Part shown: piece by piece, positions 63,394 to 64,000 of the stretch | How the letters are laid out: each line of letters opens with the position of its first letter | Numbering within the stretch: the first letter of the stretch is position 1 | Assembly: GCA_964542645.1 (NCBI GenBank) | Contig: CAZIUG010000007.1 | Span: forward strand, 434,001 to 498,000 | Source of the DNA: Moanibacter sp964542645 | GTDB lineage: Bacteria; Verrucomicrobiota; Verrucomicrobiia; Opitutales; UBA2987 | DNA length: 64,000 bases | Direction of reading: 5' to 3' | Program-made: the position numbers and the translations under genes | The notes under the pieces: model-generated | The model's input: the letters and a program-made list of their open reading frames with translations, nothing else | Databases searched by the model: none | Told to the model about the DNA's origin: nothing

Positions 63394-63428
63394 AAAAAAA
63401 GGCGCCGCAGACTCAAGTCTACGGCGCC
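63394..63428 (-). terminator. Strong intrinsic terminator upstream of rsmE (minus strand)
   Basis: GGCGCCG and CGGCGCC pair, continued by AGACT-CA-AGTCT after one mismatch, giving a long hairpin (63401-63428); on the minus strand it is followed by seven T. No minus-strand gene of recognisable length lies upstream in the window, and rsmE starts 87 bases downstream. It therefore ends either a short unannotated transcript or acts as an attenuator in the rsmE leader. Confidence 0.7.
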
Positions 63429-63778
63429 ACCCACTGCGTAACAAACTACAAACCAAACTGAAACTCTAAATCAGGTAAAACCTCTCTCAAATACAACTGA
63501 CGTGATACTAGGTTTGAATATTTAGATCGCAGTCGGGGAAAAATGTTCAAAATAAGGAAAAAAATGAATGGTGAACGGTTCACTAGTGGCGTTCACAACA
63601 GTTCATCCAAACTAAAAACCGGTCATAAACTAAGAAAACAGGCGATTTATCGTATTGTTACAGATTGCCAATTCTTAGAAATTATGACTTAAGGGATGAG
63701 GAATTCGTTCAAATTCCTAGTTCTTTGTGTCTGCAGAAGGGCGATTGAAGGTCGGATAGGAGCAAAAGGCTGGCGAAG
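63429..63778 (-). ncRNA. Candidate small RNA or leader ending in the terminator
   Basis: About 350 bases with no convincing gene lie between the terminator and the rsmD start. A minus-strand transcript from here would end at the strong hairpin at 63394-63428. Promoter elements are not clear, so the 5' end is undefined. It includes the GTTCAC-rich patch at 63571-63606. This is a proposal only. Confidence 0.3.
63571..63606. repeat. GTTCAC-type repeat cluster
   Basis: GTGAAC-G-GTTCAC is a perfect 13-base palindrome (63571-63583). It is followed by another GTTCAC at 63591-63596 and a GTTCAT at 63601-63606, spaced 13 and 10 bases. Such clustering suggests a protein-binding array upstream of rsmD or of the minus-strand transcript. 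Confidence 0.4.
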
Positions 63779-64000
63779 ATGCGTGTGACTGGCGGGCGAG
63801 CAAGAGGTATTCAGTTGGAAGTACCGAAGCGGAGTGTGAGGCCCGCCTTAGATCGAATGCGTGAGGCCGTATTCTCTATAATTGGATCCCGAGTTTCAGG
63901 GGCGACCTTTCTTGATCTTTTCGCCGGTTGCGGCTCCTATGGTTTGGAAGCTTTAAGCCGAGGAGCCGATAATGGAGTATTCGTAGAAAAGAATCGAATC
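63779..64000 (+). CDS. rsmD: 16S rRNA (guanine-966-N2)-methyltransferase, N-terminal part
   Basis: The first 74 residues of RsmD, cut by the right edge. It starts M-R-V-T-G-G-R-A-R-G and includes R-P-A-L-D-R-M-R-E-A-V-F-S and L-D-L-F-A-G-C-G-S-Y-G-L-E-A-L-S-R-G-A, the SAM-binding motif I of this family. It is read away from rsmE. The usual sequence is R-P-T-x-D; here it is R-P-A-L-D. The assignment is firm. Confidence 0.9.
   Translation, partial: MRVTGGRARGIQLEVPKRSVRPALDRMREAVFSIIGSRVSGATFLDLFAGCGSYGLEALSRGADNGVFVEKNRI

Noticed and set aside
63543..63692. Small plus-strand reading frame of 49 codons before rsmD
   Set aside because: Unusual Lys/Ser-rich composition, no Shine-Dalgarno and it overlaps the GTTCAC repeat cluster; probably chance.
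1..64000. Prophage, IS elements or CRISPR array
   Set aside because: No transposase, integrase, phage structural gene or regularly spaced repeat series was seen on either strand.

Overview
The window is 64 kb of chromosome from a free-living Gram-negative bacterium: it has outer-membrane porins, HrpB, an MntR-type regulator and the YbbA/YbbP/TesA set. I see no integrase, transposase, CRISPR array or phage gene. The content (rpmH-rnpA-yidD-yidC, a two-protein AddAB-like nuclease, PPi-type phosphofructokinase, pssA next to dnaN, an OprB porin, a split class-II glutamate synthase) fits Verrucomicrobiota, perhaps Opitutae. This is inference from gene content; no 16S rRNA gene is present.

Layout. 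1-2.1 kb (minus): 5' part of dnaN, pssA and a RelE-like protein. 2.4-3.9 kb: a MOSC protein and a sulfite-oxidase-like molybdoenzyme. 4.0-10.8 kb: an IclR regulator overlapping an AddB-like then an AddA-like recombination nuclease/helicase. 10.9-15.3 kb: carA-carB. 15.4-17.7 kb (minus): tag, a thiamine-binding MTH1187 protein and a TorF-like outer-membrane protein. 18.1-23.5 kb (minus): three overlapping glutamate synthase genes, the last a GltD protein fused to a second, degenerate FMN-synthase-like barrel. 23.7-25.9 kb: a copper-type P-ATPase. 26.3-30.6 kb: tesA divergent from ybbA-ybbP. 30.6-32.2 kb: an aldose epimerase and a shortened McsA-like protein.

32.3-38.7 kb (minus) is the most interesting region. 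An MntR regulator with a full set of manganese ligands lies directly upstream of a same-strand run: di-heme peroxidase-like cytochrome, PhnD-, PhnC- and PhnE-like ABC transporter, then an OprB-type porin. The same near-palindrome (core TAGCGA) overlaps a good sigma-70 promoter before both mntR and the cytochrome gene. I read this as a candidate manganese-controlled envelope uptake system built from phosphonate-type transporter parts.

39-45 kb: uvrC, holA, purB and a PPi-type phosphofructokinase. 45.1-47.7 kb (minus): two near-identical tRNA-Glu genes (CTC and TTC) bracket a YyaL-type thioredoxin-domain protein. 47.9-51.6 kb: rpmH (44 codons), rnpA, yidD, yidC and a YebC protein. 51.6-55.6 kb: site-2 protease, TPR protein, FmdB zinc ribbon, YedK/HMCES and a class-V aminotransferase. 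55.9-64 kb: rmuC, an Smr protein, hsp20, a secreted alpha/beta hydrolase, hrpB, rsmE, a minus-strand terminator upstream of rsmE, and the 5' part of rsmD.

Most of the window is housekeeping: replication, repair, translation, membrane-protein insertion and nitrogen/pyrimidine metabolism. Repair and replication genes are numerous (addAB-like, tag, uvrC, holA, yedK, rmuC, dnaN) but scattered.
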